64,000 bases of DNA from CAVQFO01 sp963711725 (GTDB lineage: Bacteria; Pseudomonadota; Gammaproteobacteria; Nitrococcales; Aquisalimonadaceae), in contig CAVQFO010000023.1 of assembly GCA_963711725.1 (NCBI GenBank), forward strand, positions 62,001 through 126,000. Direction: 5' to 3'. The notes below the pieces were generated by a model. It did not search any database. It worked only from the letters and a program-made list of their open reading frames with translations, and was not told where the DNA came from. Positions 44,801 to 53,739 of the stretch are shown here, piece by piece; position 1 is the stretch's first letter; each line of letters opens with the position of its first letter. Both the position numbers and the translations under genes were made by a program.

Positions 44801-45262
44801 ATGGTCGGTTCAGTTCGCCCCATCCCCGAGGGCTGCGAAAGCGTTATCCCCTATCTGGTCGTCGGCGACGCCGCGAAGGCCATCGCTTTCTACAAGCAGG
44901 CGCTCGGAGCCGAGGAACTCCATCGGATGAACTTGCACGACGGGCGCATCGGCCACGCCGAGCTGCGTATCGGCGCCGGCCGCCTGATGCTCGCCGACGA
45001 GTTCCCGGAAATGGACATTGCCGCGCCCAGACCCGGCGACCGCAACGGCGTGACGCTGATGATCTACGTGGAGAACGTGGATGCCGTGGTGAAAGCGGCC
45101 CTGGATGCCGGCGCCACGCTCGAACGCCCGGTCGCGGACCAATTCTACGGGGACCGCAACGGCGGCATCGTCGACCCCTTCGGGCATCGATGGTACATCG
45201 CTACCCACGTGGAAGACGTACCGCCCGCGGAACTGGACAGGCGCGCGAAGGAACGAGCTTAG
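44801..45262 (+). CDS. VOC/glyoxalase family protein (PhnB-like)
   Basis: A 153-residue protein with two beta-alpha-beta-beta-beta repeats. Landmarks of the PhnB-like branch are VIPYLVVGDAAKAIAFYKQA, IGHAELRIGAGRLMLADEFP and PVADQFYGDRNGGIVDPFGH. The metal ligands of true glyoxalase I are only partly preserved, so the substrate is uncertain. A strong AGGAGGT site precedes the ATG. Its end overlaps the convergent MarR-GNAT gene by four bases. Confidence 0.88.
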   Translation: MVGSVRPIPEGCESVIPYLVVGDAAKAIAFYKQALGAEELHRMNLHDGRIGHAELRIGAGRLMLADEFPEMDIAAPRPGDRNGVTLMIYVENVDAVVKAALDAGATLERPVADQFYGDRNGGIVDPFGHRWYIATHVEDVPPAELDRRAKERA

Positions 45263-46209
45263 TCGGTGAACCGCAACTCCATCTGAATGTTGCAGCGCTG
45301 GTAGGGCGAAGGATCACCCAGGACCTCGCGGAAGCCGAGCTTGCGATACAGAGCGATCGCCGGTTCGAGCACGGTGTTGCTCTCGAGATAGAGCCGGTCG
45401 GCGCCGAGCGACCGCGCCTTGCGGATGGCGGCCTCTCCCAGCAGCCGCCCGAGCCCCTTGCCCTTTTCGGACTCGGCCACGGCCATTTTCGCCAATTCGT
45501 AGGTGGCGTTCGCCATGGGGATAAGCGCGCAGGTACCGACAATCGCCTCACCGCGGCGGGCAAGCAGGATATGCCCGCCGCGGGCAATGATGTAGTCGTC
45601 CGGATCGTCCAGCGAACGGTAGTCGGCTTCCTCCATGGTCCAGTACTGCTCGATCCAGGCCTGGTTCAGGCGCTTGAAAGCCTCTTGAAAGCGCGGCTCG
45701 TAGGCGATGATTTCAACGCCGTCGCGCTCCCGGTCGCCTCGAGCTTCGCGAACCCGTTCCAGAAAGCTCTTCTGTTCAAGCAGGCGCTCGGTCTCTTCAA
45801 TGGCTGTCCACAAATTGCACGGCGCGGCCGCGAGCAGATCCTCCACCGCCCTGCGCACATCCCGGTACTGCGGCTCGATCTTGGGGAGGAGATCCCTGCC
45901 TTTCGCCGAGAGCCGCACAACGCTGAGCCGACCGTCGACATCGCCACGGCGGGTCCCAACCAGCCCGGCTCGTTTCATCTCGCCAACGATCTGGCTGACC
46001 GAGGCATGGGAGTGGCCGATCTCCCGGGCGATTACGCTCACCGAGGCTTCGCCCCGATTGGACAGGGCGTAGAAAACCGGAAACCACTTGGGATCCAGCT
46101 CCACATCGTAAAGAGCGAACACCTGTGCCGCCTCCGCCGTGAACGTTTCGCTCAAGCGCCGCAGCCGACTGCCAAGCGCCAGCACGCCCGCATGTGTGAA
46201 GAAGTCCAT
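45259..46209 (-). CDS. Bifunctional MarR-type regulator / GNAT acetyltransferase
   Basis: A 316-residue fusion. Residues 1-145 are a MarR winged helix (VIAREIGHSHASVSQIVGEM, KRAGLVGTRRGDVDGR). Residues 160-316 are a GNAT domain with the acetyl-CoA motif ELAKMAVAESEKGKGLGRLL and the end LYLESNTVLEPAIALYRKLG. Fusions of this kind are common in Proteobacteria; their substrates are mostly unknown. Start taken at MDFFTHAG; a GTG three codons earlier is possible. The inverted repeat directly upstream is its likely operator, also covering the divergent aminotransferase gene. Confidence 0.92.
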   Translation of the reverse strand: MDFFTHAGVLALGSRLRRLSETFTAEAAQVFALYDVELDPKWFPVFYALSNRGEASVSVIAREIGHSHASVSQIVGEMKRAGLVGTRRGDVDGRLSVVRLSAKGRDLLPKIEPQYRDVRRAVEDLLAAAPCNLWTAIEETERLLEQKSFLERVREARGDRERDGVEIIAYEPRFQEAFKRLNQAWIEQYWTMEEADYRSLDDPDDYIIARGGHILLARRGEAIVGTCALIPMANATYELAKMAVAESEKGKGLGRLLGEAAIRKARSLGADRLYLESNTVLEPAIALYRKLGFREVLGDPSPYQRCNIQMELRFTD

Positions 46210-46222
46210 ATCCGTCACCAGT

Positions 46223-46240
46223 TACGTAAGCTCTTACGTA
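46223..46240. promoter_or_regulatory. MarR-type operator in the divergent spacer
   Basis: TACGTAAG-CT-CTTACGTA, a perfect inverted repeat with 8-base arms, lies 14 bases before the MarR-GNAT start and about 100 bases before the aminotransferase start. Size and position fit an autoregulatory MarR site controlling both genes. Confidence 0.7.
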
Positions 46241-46342
46241 TTTCCTCACCAATCGCCGGCGCCTGCAAGCCCGGCCGGCGCATTGCACAGAACCGCCAGC
46301 TCTGCGAATCTCCGATATCAGACCTACCGACGGAGCACCATC

Positions 46343-47491
46343 GTGCATATAGCGTCCAAACTTCCCGACGTCGGCACGACCATCTTTTCGGTCATGACGC
46401 GCAAGGCACTGGAACACGGTGCCGTGAACCTGTCCCAGGGCTTTCCGGACATCCCGGTGCCGGAGCGCTTACAGGAATTGTTCAAGGAAGCGGTGTTCGC
46501 CGGGCACAATCAATACGCGCCCATGGCCGGCGTACCCGCATTGCGGGAGGCCCTGGCCGGCAAGGTCCGCGATCTCTACGGCTATTCCGCCGACCCGGAA
46601 ACGCAAATCACCGTCACCTCCGGCGCCACAGAGGCCCTGTTCGACGCGGTGCAGACCGTGGTCGGCGGTGGCGACGAAGTCATCATCCTGGACCCGGCCT
46701 ACGACGCCTACGAACCGGCCATCCGCCTCGCAGGCGGGCGCACGGTACGCATTCCCTTGCGCGGTCCGGATTTCCAGGTGGACTGGGACCAGGTACGCGA
46801 CAGCGTGACGCCGCACACCCGGCTGATCATCGTCAACACACCCCACAATCCCTCCGGCGCCGTGCTGCACCGGGAAGACCTGGATATCCTGGCGGAGCTG
46901 GCAAGCGAGACGGGGATGCTGGTGCTCTCCGACGAAGTCTACGAACACATCGTTTTCGACGGCGCGCCCCACGTCAGCGTGCTCTCCCACCCGGAACTGG
47001 CGGCACGCAGCTTCGTGGTGTCCTCCTTCGGCAAGACCTATCACTGCACAGGCTGGAAGGTGGGCTACTGTATCGCCCCGCCGGCCCTGACCACGGAGTT
47101 CCGCAAAGTCCATCAGTACGTCACCTTCGCCACCATGACACCGGCTCAGGTGGCGCTGGCCGCGTTCTTGACCGAGCACCCGGAGCACCATCGGGAATTG
47201 GGCGCCTTCTACCAGGCCAAGCGCGATCGGTTCTGCACCCTGCTCCAACGGGCCGGATTCGAGCTCACACCCACGCCGGGCACCTACTTCCAGGTGGCGG
47301 ACTACAGCGCCCTGTCCGATCTGGACGACGTGGATTTCGCAGACCGATTGATCGAGACCGTGGGCGTGGCGGCCATCCCGCTCACGCCGTTCTATCGCGA
47401 GCCGCCCCGGGGCCAGCGGCGGCTGAGGTTCTGTTTCGCCAAGCGCGACGAGACCCTGGACGAAGCGGGAGACCGGCTATGTCGGATTTGA
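46343..47491 (+). CDS. Pyridoxal-phosphate aminotransferase (methionine/glutamine type, MtnE/YbdL-like)
   Basis: A 382-residue fold-type I aminotransferase. Landmarks are NLSQGFPDIPVPERLQELF, VTSGATEALFDAV, NTPHNPSGAVL, LSDEVYEHIVFDG and the PLP lysine Lys231 in SSFGKTYHCTGWKVGY. The SQGFPD start and FGKTYHCTGWK site match methionine aminotransferase YbdL and kynurenine/glutamine transaminase K. Its end overlaps an omega-amidase gene by 13 bases. That pair is the known glutamine transaminase-omega-amidase couple that converts 2-keto-4-methylthiobutyrate to methionine in salvage. GTG start at 46343. Confidence 0.92.
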   Translation: MHIASKLPDVGTTIFSVMTRKALEHGAVNLSQGFPDIPVPERLQELFKEAVFAGHNQYAPMAGVPALREALAGKVRDLYGYSADPETQITVTSGATEALFDAVQTVVGGGDEVIILDPAYDAYEPAIRLAGGRTVRIPLRGPDFQVDWDQVRDSVTPHTRLIIVNTPHNPSGAVLHREDLDILAELASETGMLVLSDEVYEHIVFDGAPHVSVLSHPELAARSFVVSSFGKTYHCTGWKVGYCIAPPALTTEFRKVHQYVTFATMTPAQVALAAFLTEHPEHHRELGAFYQAKRDRFCTLLQRAGFELTPTPGTYFQVADYSALSDLDDVDFADRLIETVGVAAIPLTPFYREPPRGQRRLRFCFAKRDETLDEAGDRLCRI

Positions 47492-48261
47492 CGATTGCCC
47501 TGGTGCAGACCCCGCTGCACTGGCACGATCCGGCCGCCAACCGGGCCATGCTGGACGATACCCTGGCGGACCTGGACACCGGCGCCGATCTCATCGTGCT
47601 GCCGGAGATGTTCAACACCGGGTTCACCATGGAACCGGAATCCTGCGCCGAACCCCACGACGGCGAATCCACCGCCTGGATTCGGGCCAAGGCACAAGAA
47701 CTCGGCGCCGTGGTGACGGGCAGCCTTGCCGTCACCGAGGCGGGCTCTCACTTCAATCGCCTGCACTGGGCAACGCCGGACGGCGAATTGCAGACCTACG
47801 ACAAACGCCACCTGTTCCGCATGGCCGGCGAACATGAGCACTACCGGCCCGGTACCCGGCGGCTGATCACCACCATCGGCGAGTGGCGCATCCATCCGCT
47901 GGTCTGTTATGACCTGCGCTTTCCCGTCTGGAGCCGCAACCGCAACGACTACGATGTGCTGCTCTACGTTGCCAACTGGCCGGCGGCGCGGCGCCAGAGC
48001 TGGCGACGGCTGTTGCAGGGGCGCGCCATCGAGAATCTCAGCTACGTGGTTGGGGTCAACCGCATCGGCACCGACGGCAACGGCGTGGACTACAGCGGCG
48101 ACAGCCTGGTCCTGGACTGGCTGGGAGACCCCCTGGTTGACTGCGAAGACGAGCAAGCCATTCGCACGGTGACCCTCGAGCACCAGGCACTGGAGGACTA
48201 CCGCGCCCGCTTCCCCGCGCACCTGGATGCCGACCGCTTTCAACTCGATCCCGAGATATAG
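47479..48261 (+). CDS. Omega-amidase (nitrilase superfamily, YafV/MtnU-like)
   Basis: A 260-residue carbon-nitrogen hydrolase that deamidates 2-oxoglutaramate or 2-oxosuccinamate. The catalytic triad is Glu43 (LPEMFNTGF), Lys109 (YDKRHLFRMAGEH) and Cys143 (HPLVCYDLRFPVWSR). YDVLLYVANWPAARRQSWRR and ENLSYVVGVNRIGTDGNG are typical of the Nit2/YafV branch. It removes the product of the overlapping aminotransferase and so pulls transamination forward. Function inferred from family and from the translational overlap. Confidence 0.93.
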   Translation: MSDLTIALVQTPLHWHDPAANRAMLDDTLADLDTGADLIVLPEMFNTGFTMEPESCAEPHDGESTAWIRAKAQELGAVVTGSLAVTEAGSHFNRLHWATPDGELQTYDKRHLFRMAGEHEHYRPGTRRLITTIGEWRIHPLVCYDLRFPVWSRNRNDYDVLLYVANWPAARRQSWRRLLQGRAIENLSYVVGVNRIGTDGNGVDYSGDSLVLDWLGDPLVDCEDEQAIRTVTLEHQALEDYRARFPAHLDADRFQLDPEI

Positions 48262-48280
48262 CAGCTACCCGGCCGCCGTC

Positions 48281-48751
48281 ATGAGTGATTCCAAGCATCT
48301 ACTGATCGTCGCCCACGCGCCCTCACCCAACACGAACCGCATGGTGGAGGCGATCCTCCGGGGCGCCCGCCACGAGGACATCGACGGCGTGGAGGTGCGT
48401 CATGTTCCGCCGCTGGAAGCGGGACCGGACGACGTGCTCGCCGCCGACGCCATTGTTCTGGGCACTACGGAAAACCTGGGCTACATGAGCGGAGCCTTGA
48501 AGGATTTCTTCGACCGGATCTATTACCCCTGCCTGGAACAGACCGAAGGCCGGCCCTACGCCCTCTACGTTCGTGCCGGCCACGACGGCACCGGCACCCT
48601 GCGGGCCGTGGACAGCATCACCACCGGGCTGCGCTGGCGGGCGGTGCGGGAACCGCTGCTCTGCCGGGGCGAATTCAACGAGGCGTTTATCGGCCAGTGC
48701 GAGGAACTGGGCATGTACATGGCCGCGGGGCTGGAGGCCGGCATCTTCTAG
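48281..48751 (+). CDS. Flavodoxin-fold NAD(P)H/FMN reductase-like protein
   Basis: A 156-residue flavodoxin-fold protein. The phosphate-binding loop HAPSPNTNRMVEAILRGA and the flavin-contact block GTTENLGYMSGALKDFFDRI are clear, as is YVRAGHDGTGTLRAVDSITT. It starts 19 bases after the omega-amidase stop, so it probably belongs to the same transcript. Electron donor and substrate cannot be read from sequence. Confidence 0.88.
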   Translation: MSDSKHLLIVAHAPSPNTNRMVEAILRGARHEDIDGVEVRHVPPLEAGPDDVLAADAIVLGTTENLGYMSGALKDFFDRIYYPCLEQTEGRPYALYVRAGHDGTGTLRAVDSITTGLRWRAVREPLLCRGEFNEAFIGQCEELGMYMAAGLEAGIF

Positions 48752-48952
48752 GAAACCGGCGGGCGGTACGGCGGCTCGTCCTGGGGACAACCCGAGCTCC
48801 GGCTGGCGAGCCGCACTTGGATTTCAGCCCTTGGCAAGGGCTTGATGATGCAGGCGGCGGCCACAATGCCATTAACCGGCAACCGGTCGACGCCCCTCAT
48901 GGCGGCGCCGGCGGGGAGTTCTCCCCAAACCAAACCTCGGAGGCCGGACACC

Positions 48953-50233
48953 ATGCAGAACGTCAAGCTCCAGATCGACAACCATGCGTACGACGCCCCG
49001 CCCGTGGAATCCGCCCTGGGCAATAACGGCATCGATATCCGCAGCCTGCGCTCGGATACCGGCACGGTGACGTTTGACCCCGGCCTCGCGAACACCGCCG
49101 GCTGCCGCAGCGCCATTACCTATATTGACGGCGAGAACAGCCAACTGCTGTATCGCGGCTACCCCATCAAGGAGTTAGCGGAAAACTGCAGCTTTCCTGA
49201 AGTCTGCCATCTCCTGCTGCGCGGCGAGCTCCCCAACGAGTCCCAAAAGCGGGAATTCTCCGAGACGCTCACGCGTCACACCCTTATTCATGAAGACATG
49301 AAGAAGTTCTTCGAGGGGTTCCCGCCCACGGCCCACCCCATGGCGATCCTCTCCTCCATGATCGCCTCGCTCTCGGCCTACTACCCCACGGCCAATGATC
49401 GCGAACAAGCCGAGATGAACGGTATCCGACTGCTGGCCAAGGCCAAGACCATCGCCGCCTTCGCCTACAAGAAGTCCATCGGCCAGCCGTTCGTCTATCC
49501 GCGCAACGATCTCAGCTACGCGGCGAACTTTCTGCACATGATGTTCGCCGTGCCCAGCGAGCCCTACGAGGTCAACCAGACCGCCGCGGACGCCCTGAAC
49601 ATGCTGCTGATCCTGCATGCCGACCACGAACAGAACTGCAGCGCCACCACCGTGCGCACCGTGGCCAGCTCCCAGGCCAACCTGTTCGCGAGCATATCCG
49701 CCGGTGTATCGGCGCTCTGGGGGCCGCTGCACGGCGGCGCCAGCCAGCGGGTGCTCGACATGCTGGAACAGATTCAGGAAGACGGCGGCAACTACCGCAA
49801 GTACGTGGACAAGGCCAAGGACAAGGACGATCCGTTCGTGCTCATGGGCTTCGGCCACCGCGTATACAAGAGCTACGACCCCCGGGCGCTGATTATCAAG
49901 CAAACCTGCGACCAGTTGCTGGACGAGCTGGGGGTGGACGACCCTCTGCTGGACCTGGCCCGGAAAATCGAGGAGACGGCCCTGGAAGACGACTACTTCA
50001 AGGAGCGCGGCCTGTATCCGAATGTGGATTTCTTCAGCGGCGTGATCTACCGCGCCCTGGGCATTCCGTCGGCCATGTTCCCGGTGATGTTCACCCTGGG
50101 CCGGCTTCCCGGCTGGATCGCGCATTTCCTGGAATTGCGCGAGGACCCGGACACGCGGATCTGGCGGCCGAGGCAGATCTATGTGGGTCACAAACAGCGG
50201 GAATTCGTACCCATCGGCCAACGAAACCGGTAG
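48953..50233 (+). CDS. gltA: Type II citrate synthase
   Basis: Condenses acetyl-CoA and oxaloacetate at the entry of the TCA cycle. The 426-residue product has the N-terminal beta domain of the hexameric, NADH-sensitive gammaproteobacterial type (TGTVTFDPGLANTAGCRSAI). Catalytic residues are His260 (WGPLHGGA), His302 (GFGHRVYKSYDPRA) and Asp359 (YPNVDFFSG); LHADHEQNCSATTVR is the substrate loop. Start at MQNVKLQ; the upstream in-frame stretch is not conserved. Confidence 0.97.
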   Translation: MQNVKLQIDNHAYDAPPVESALGNNGIDIRSLRSDTGTVTFDPGLANTAGCRSAITYIDGENSQLLYRGYPIKELAENCSFPEVCHLLLRGELPNESQKREFSETLTRHTLIHEDMKKFFEGFPPTAHPMAILSSMIASLSAYYPTANDREQAEMNGIRLLAKAKTIAAFAYKKSIGQPFVYPRNDLSYAANFLHMMFAVPSEPYEVNQTAADALNMLLILHADHEQNCSATTVRTVASSQANLFASISAGVSALWGPLHGGASQRVLDMLEQIQEDGGNYRKYVDKAKDKDDPFVLMGFGHRVYKSYDPRALIIKQTCDQLLDELGVDDPLLDLARKIEETALEDDYFKERGLYPNVDFFSGVIYRALGIPSAMFPVMFTLGRLPGWIAHFLELREDPDTRIWRPRQIYVGHKQREFVPIGQRNR

Positions 50234-50450
50234 CGGTCGGTCGACACCCCTCGGGAATTCCCTCGGCGCCGCGCCGATACCCTGGCGTGGCGCCCATGCG
50301 CGCTTTCCCCGGATAGACCGGCTGGGCTGGCGGGCCTCACCCCCGCACACCCCGTGGGCTGTTAGCAAGCCCAGCAACTATGCTTACCTGAACAAGAGGC
50401 GGGCCGGCGCGGCTGGCCGCCCCATCGATTCGCGACAAGGAGGATGACCC

Positions 50451-51674
50451 ATGGACAAAGACCCCAACAAGGGTTACGTAGCTCTGCTCGGCTGGAGCCT
50501 GAACGCTGTCGAGGCGGCCGAAGCCTTCGATCGGCGCTACGTGGTGGTTGCCCCGGACTGGGCGGAGGACTACTGCCGGGAACACAACATCCCGTACACG
50601 CCCTGGAACTTCGAGCGCCTCAACGAACGCTCCATCGAGATCGCGGATCACCTCAAGGAAATGGGCGTGGACGTGGCCATTCCGCTGTTCGAGGAGACCG
50701 TGGAATGGGCCGGCGCCATCAACTCCGTGCTGATGGGCAACCCGCGCCTGCTGGGCCAGTCCATGCTGATGCGCGACAAATCCCTGATGAAGCGGCGCGC
50801 ACAGTTGGGCGGTATCCGAGTGGGCATCTTCGAGGAAGCCCACGACCGTGAGGACGTAACGCGTTTCCTGCGCCGGGTGAACCAGACGCTGCTCAAACTG
50901 GACGGCGACCCCAACGACCCCATCCACTTCAAGGCCTTCGACAAGGCCGGCTGCCTAGGGCATCGGGTGATCCGCACGCCGGACGACGTGGACGCTATCC
51001 CCGAGGAGGAATTCCCCGCCTTGATGGAATCCCACCTGGACGGCTGGGAGTTCGCCGTCGAGGCATGGATTCACAAAGGCAAGATTCGGTTCCTGAACAT
51101 CTCCGAATATGTGACCCTGGGATACTCGGTGTACGTGCCGGCTTCGCCGGAACTGGAAAAGTACCGGGATCAGATTCGGGCGCAAATTGAGAAGTTGATC
51201 AAGGTCTTCGACATCGATTTCGGGTTTGTTCATCCGGAGTACTTCGTCACCAGCGACGGCGAGATGTATTTCGGCGAAGTGGCCTTCCGACCGCCGGGGT
51301 TCAAGGTCTTCGAGCTTCTCGAGCGCGCCTACGGGTTCAACGCCTATCAGGGCCTGATCCTGGTGTTCGATCCCAAGGCCACGGAGGAAGAGATCCAAGC
51401 CTTCTTCCCACGAGAGGTCGTGGATGCCAAGGGCTACGCCGGCTGCTTCGGTGTTTATCCGCGCCGCCGGGTGGTGAGCCGGCTGGAAATTCCTGAGGAG
51501 ACGGAGGACCATCCGTATTTCGAGACCCACGAGCTGCCCACACCGCTCGAGGAGACGGTCACGAAACGCACGGCCTTCGGAACCCATTGGGGCCTGCTGT
51601 ATTTCTTCGGCGAAGACGCCCACGAAATGCACCGGCTGTTGAAACACCAGGAGGATCTGGACTTCTATGTCTGA
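50451..51674 (+). CDS. ATP-grasp ligase of unknown substrate
   Basis: A 407-residue ATP-grasp enzyme, which would join a carboxylate to an amine or thiol through an acyl-phosphate. A Rossmann-like N-domain (GYVALLGWSLNAVEAAEAFD) precedes the grasp domain, with Lys161 (HFKAFDKAG), ALMESHLDGWEFAVEAWIHK, and the metal/nucleotide block FGFVHPEYFVTSDGEMYFGE followed by VAFRPPG. The last block has Ala-Phe-Arg where many ligases have Glu-x-Asn-x-Arg. Not close to any characterised ligase I know. A perfect AAGGAGG lies seven bases before the ATG and TATGCT upstream may be its -10. It heads a tight run with the two following genes (spacings 34 and 15 bases). Confidence 0.85.
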   Translation: MDKDPNKGYVALLGWSLNAVEAAEAFDRRYVVVAPDWAEDYCREHNIPYTPWNFERLNERSIEIADHLKEMGVDVAIPLFEETVEWAGAINSVLMGNPRLLGQSMLMRDKSLMKRRAQLGGIRVGIFEEAHDREDVTRFLRRVNQTLLKLDGDPNDPIHFKAFDKAGCLGHRVIRTPDDVDAIPEEEFPALMESHLDGWEFAVEAWIHKGKIRFLNISEYVTLGYSVYVPASPELEKYRDQIRAQIEKLIKVFDIDFGFVHPEYFVTSDGEMYFGEVAFRPPGFKVFELLERAYGFNAYQGLILVFDPKATEEEIQAFFPREVVDAKGYAGCFGVYPRRRVVSRLEIPEETEDHPYFETHELPTPLEETVTKRTAFGTHWGLLYFFGEDAHEMHRLLKHQEDLDFYV

Positions 51675-51708
51675 TCGAACCCAGGAGCCCGCGCGGCGTG
51701 ATGCCTGA

Positions 51709-53724
51709 ATGAGTGACCAGCCTGGAGAACCGGGCAAGCTGGGCGGGTTGACCGCCAAGCTGGACGACGCAACCGCCTCGCTTGCCGCCGCTCCCGATTT
51801 CGCCAAGCCTGGGAAGGTGGGCCGCGTCTTCGATTTGGCGCGCCGGGTGATGCTGCAGGAGGGCGGTTGCGCGGCGGTGGAGTCGCGTGCGCGCGCCTTG
51901 GAGGAAGCGGGCGTGTTCCAGGGCACCGACTGGGCCTACCCCCAAATTCTGGTGCCCTCGCTAACCACCCACGCCTTTCAAAGCCCGGACGCCAACACGG
52001 TGGTGATCGAATGCCTCAGCGAGTTGCGGCTGCTGGCTATTTCCCAGGGCGACTATATCCACCCGCTGGTCTCCCAGGAGCAGGCCCACCACTACCTGAC
52101 CCAGGCGTTGGCGATCAACCTGCCCATGCTCTTCACCCCGCCCAGCGAGGCGGAGCGGGAAACCCAGGGCAGGCTCGCTCAACTGCCCCGGGCAGTGCTC
52201 AATCACCTGGCCGAAGGCATCGGCTACGAACACGTCATCGACCGGCTGATCGACGAGATCTGGCGCATCCTCCGCCAGCGCCCCATCCAGGTGGATTCGG
52301 TCAAACGGATGATTACCCAGATCGCCATCTGCGGCACCAATCCGGAGATCGATCTGGGCTCCAGCGGTTACGGGGCAGAGCGGCTGGTGAGCAGCCTCTA
52401 TGGGCCCACCCAGGAATCCCGCGAAGACCCCGGGGTGAACGTCTACCGGGAGCGGCTCGGGCAGCTGGATCGCGGCGCCCTGCAAAATGAGGCCACCGGC
52501 TTTGCCCGTGCCATGCACGACACCGGCCTGGTATCCCCCTACCACGCCGTGCTGCTTCGCTTCCTCATACACAACGCCGACCACCTGCTGGGCGATGCCC
52601 TGGGCCTGTCCGGCACCGGCAGGGACTCGCTCCAGTGCTACCGGGATCTGGTGTTGGCCTTGATCGCCGAGGCGATTCATCCCGCCGCCCCCCAGGGGGC
52701 GTACGGCCTGGCGTTACTGCTCGAGCGAGGCGTGCTCTACCAGCCCGCCGTGGCGCCGGCGCTATGGCGGCAGTTGGGGCTGCGCCTGTCCGAGTGGTCG
52801 GCCAGCCGAATCACCCTGGCCTACGGCGACGCCATTGCGCCGCGCAGGCGGCTGCTGGAAGGCGTGCTGTGCATGTTGGGCCTGCCGCTGGGCGTGGGCC
52901 AGGGCAACAACCCCACCTGCCAATCGGCCCGAGCCCTGTCCATGTGGGCCCACAACGACCCGGACTACCTCTTGCAAATGCTGGCCTGGGCGGCCCGGGA
53001 CGACGAAATCCTCATGCACTTCGAGGGCCAGCCCATCTCCTCCGGCGGCAGTCTTGCCGGGAGAGTGCTGCCCATCGACCTGGACCCGGTTTCGCTTCTG
53101 CTGGTGCCCCACATCGATCACGTCTACAACGAGATGGGCCGGCTCTGCCAACAGCGCGAGGGCGATCCGCACCGCTGGATCAACCCGGAGTTGCACGGCT
53201 GGTGGGTCGGTCGCGGGTTTTGCATCAATGTCGACGTTGACAGCGGCCAGCTCCAGGATCTGGAGGATTTCCTGCGGTATTTCTATGCCTACTACCATCC
53301 GCTGTACAACGGCAATCAGCCGCTGATCCATCCCCAGCCCGCCGGCATCGCGGTCACCGACAGCGCCGCCCGCTTCATCGGCTGGCATGCCATCACCATC
53401 CAGCGCGTCGCCGTGGACCGCAACGGTGTGATGCGGGTGTACTTCTTCAACCCCAACAACGACAGCGGCCAGGACTGGGGCGACGGCATCCAGGTCAGCA
53501 CCGCCGACAACGGCGAATACTTCGGCGAAGCCTCGCTGCCATTCGAGGAATTCGCCTCGCGGCTCTACATCTTCCACTACGATCCGTTGGAACCCGGCGA
53601 GCCCGCCGACATCACCGACGAAGAGCTGGAACGGGTCATCGGCCATATCCATCGCAGTTGGGGCGCCAATCGCGTGCCTACGTCCGCGCTGCAAGCACAA
53701 CCGGGGAATACCGGAGACGGCTGA
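51709..53724 (+). CDS. 671-residue protein with papain-like Q-C-H-N active-site pattern
   Basis: I do not recognise a named family. No signal peptide or membrane helix, so cytosolic. Residues 1-390 are mixed, mostly helical, with no named domain. Residues 391-600 carry what looks like a cysteine-peptidase/transglutaminase core: Gln398 and Cys404 in PLGVGQGNNPTCQSARALSM (Gln-Cys spacing 6, as in papain Q19-C25), His560 in FIGWHAITIQRVAVDRNG, and Asn581 in VYFFNPNNDSGQDWGDG. That is the order oxyanion Gln, nucleophile Cys, His, Asn. It could cleave or transfer an amide made by the upstream ATP-grasp enzyme. Activity is inference; the residues are seen. It lies between the ligase and a deacetylase-family gene. 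Confidence 0.75.
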   Translation: MSDQPGEPGKLGGLTAKLDDATASLAAAPDFAKPGKVGRVFDLARRVMLQEGGCAAVESRARALEEAGVFQGTDWAYPQILVPSLTTHAFQSPDANTVVIECLSELRLLAISQGDYIHPLVSQEQAHHYLTQALAINLPMLFTPPSEAERETQGRLAQLPRAVLNHLAEGIGYEHVIDRLIDEIWRILRQRPIQVDSVKRMITQIAICGTNPEIDLGSSGYGAERLVSSLYGPTQESREDPGVNVYRERLGQLDRGALQNEATGFARAMHDTGLVSPYHAVLLRFLIHNADHLLGDALGLSGTGRDSLQCYRDLVLALIAEAIHPAAPQGAYGLALLLERGVLYQPAVAPALWRQLGLRLSEWSASRITLAYGDAIAPRRRLLEGVLCMLGLPLGVGQGNNPTCQSARALSMWAHNDPDYLLQMLAWAARDDEILMHFEGQPISSGGSLAGRVLPIDLDPVSLLLVPHIDHVYNEMGRLCQQREGDPHRWINPELHGWWVGRGFCINVDVDSGQLQDLEDFLRYFYAYYHPLYNGNQPLIHPQPAGIAVTDSAARFIGWHAITIQRVAVDRNGVMRVYFFNPNNDSGQDWGDGIQVSTADNGEYFGEASLPFEEFASRLYIFHYDPLEPGEPADITDEELERVIGHIHRSWGANRVPTSALQAQPGNTGDG

Positions 53725-53739
53725 ACACAGGAGAGCTGC

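Noticed and set aside
44479..47478. A very long plus-strand open frame leading into the omega-amidase gene
   Set aside because: It runs antisense or out of frame through AraC, VOC, MarR-GNAT and aminotransferase genes that all have clear family matches. The Arg/Pro/Gly-rich translation is typical of shadow frames in GC-rich DNA. Only 47479-48261 is real.
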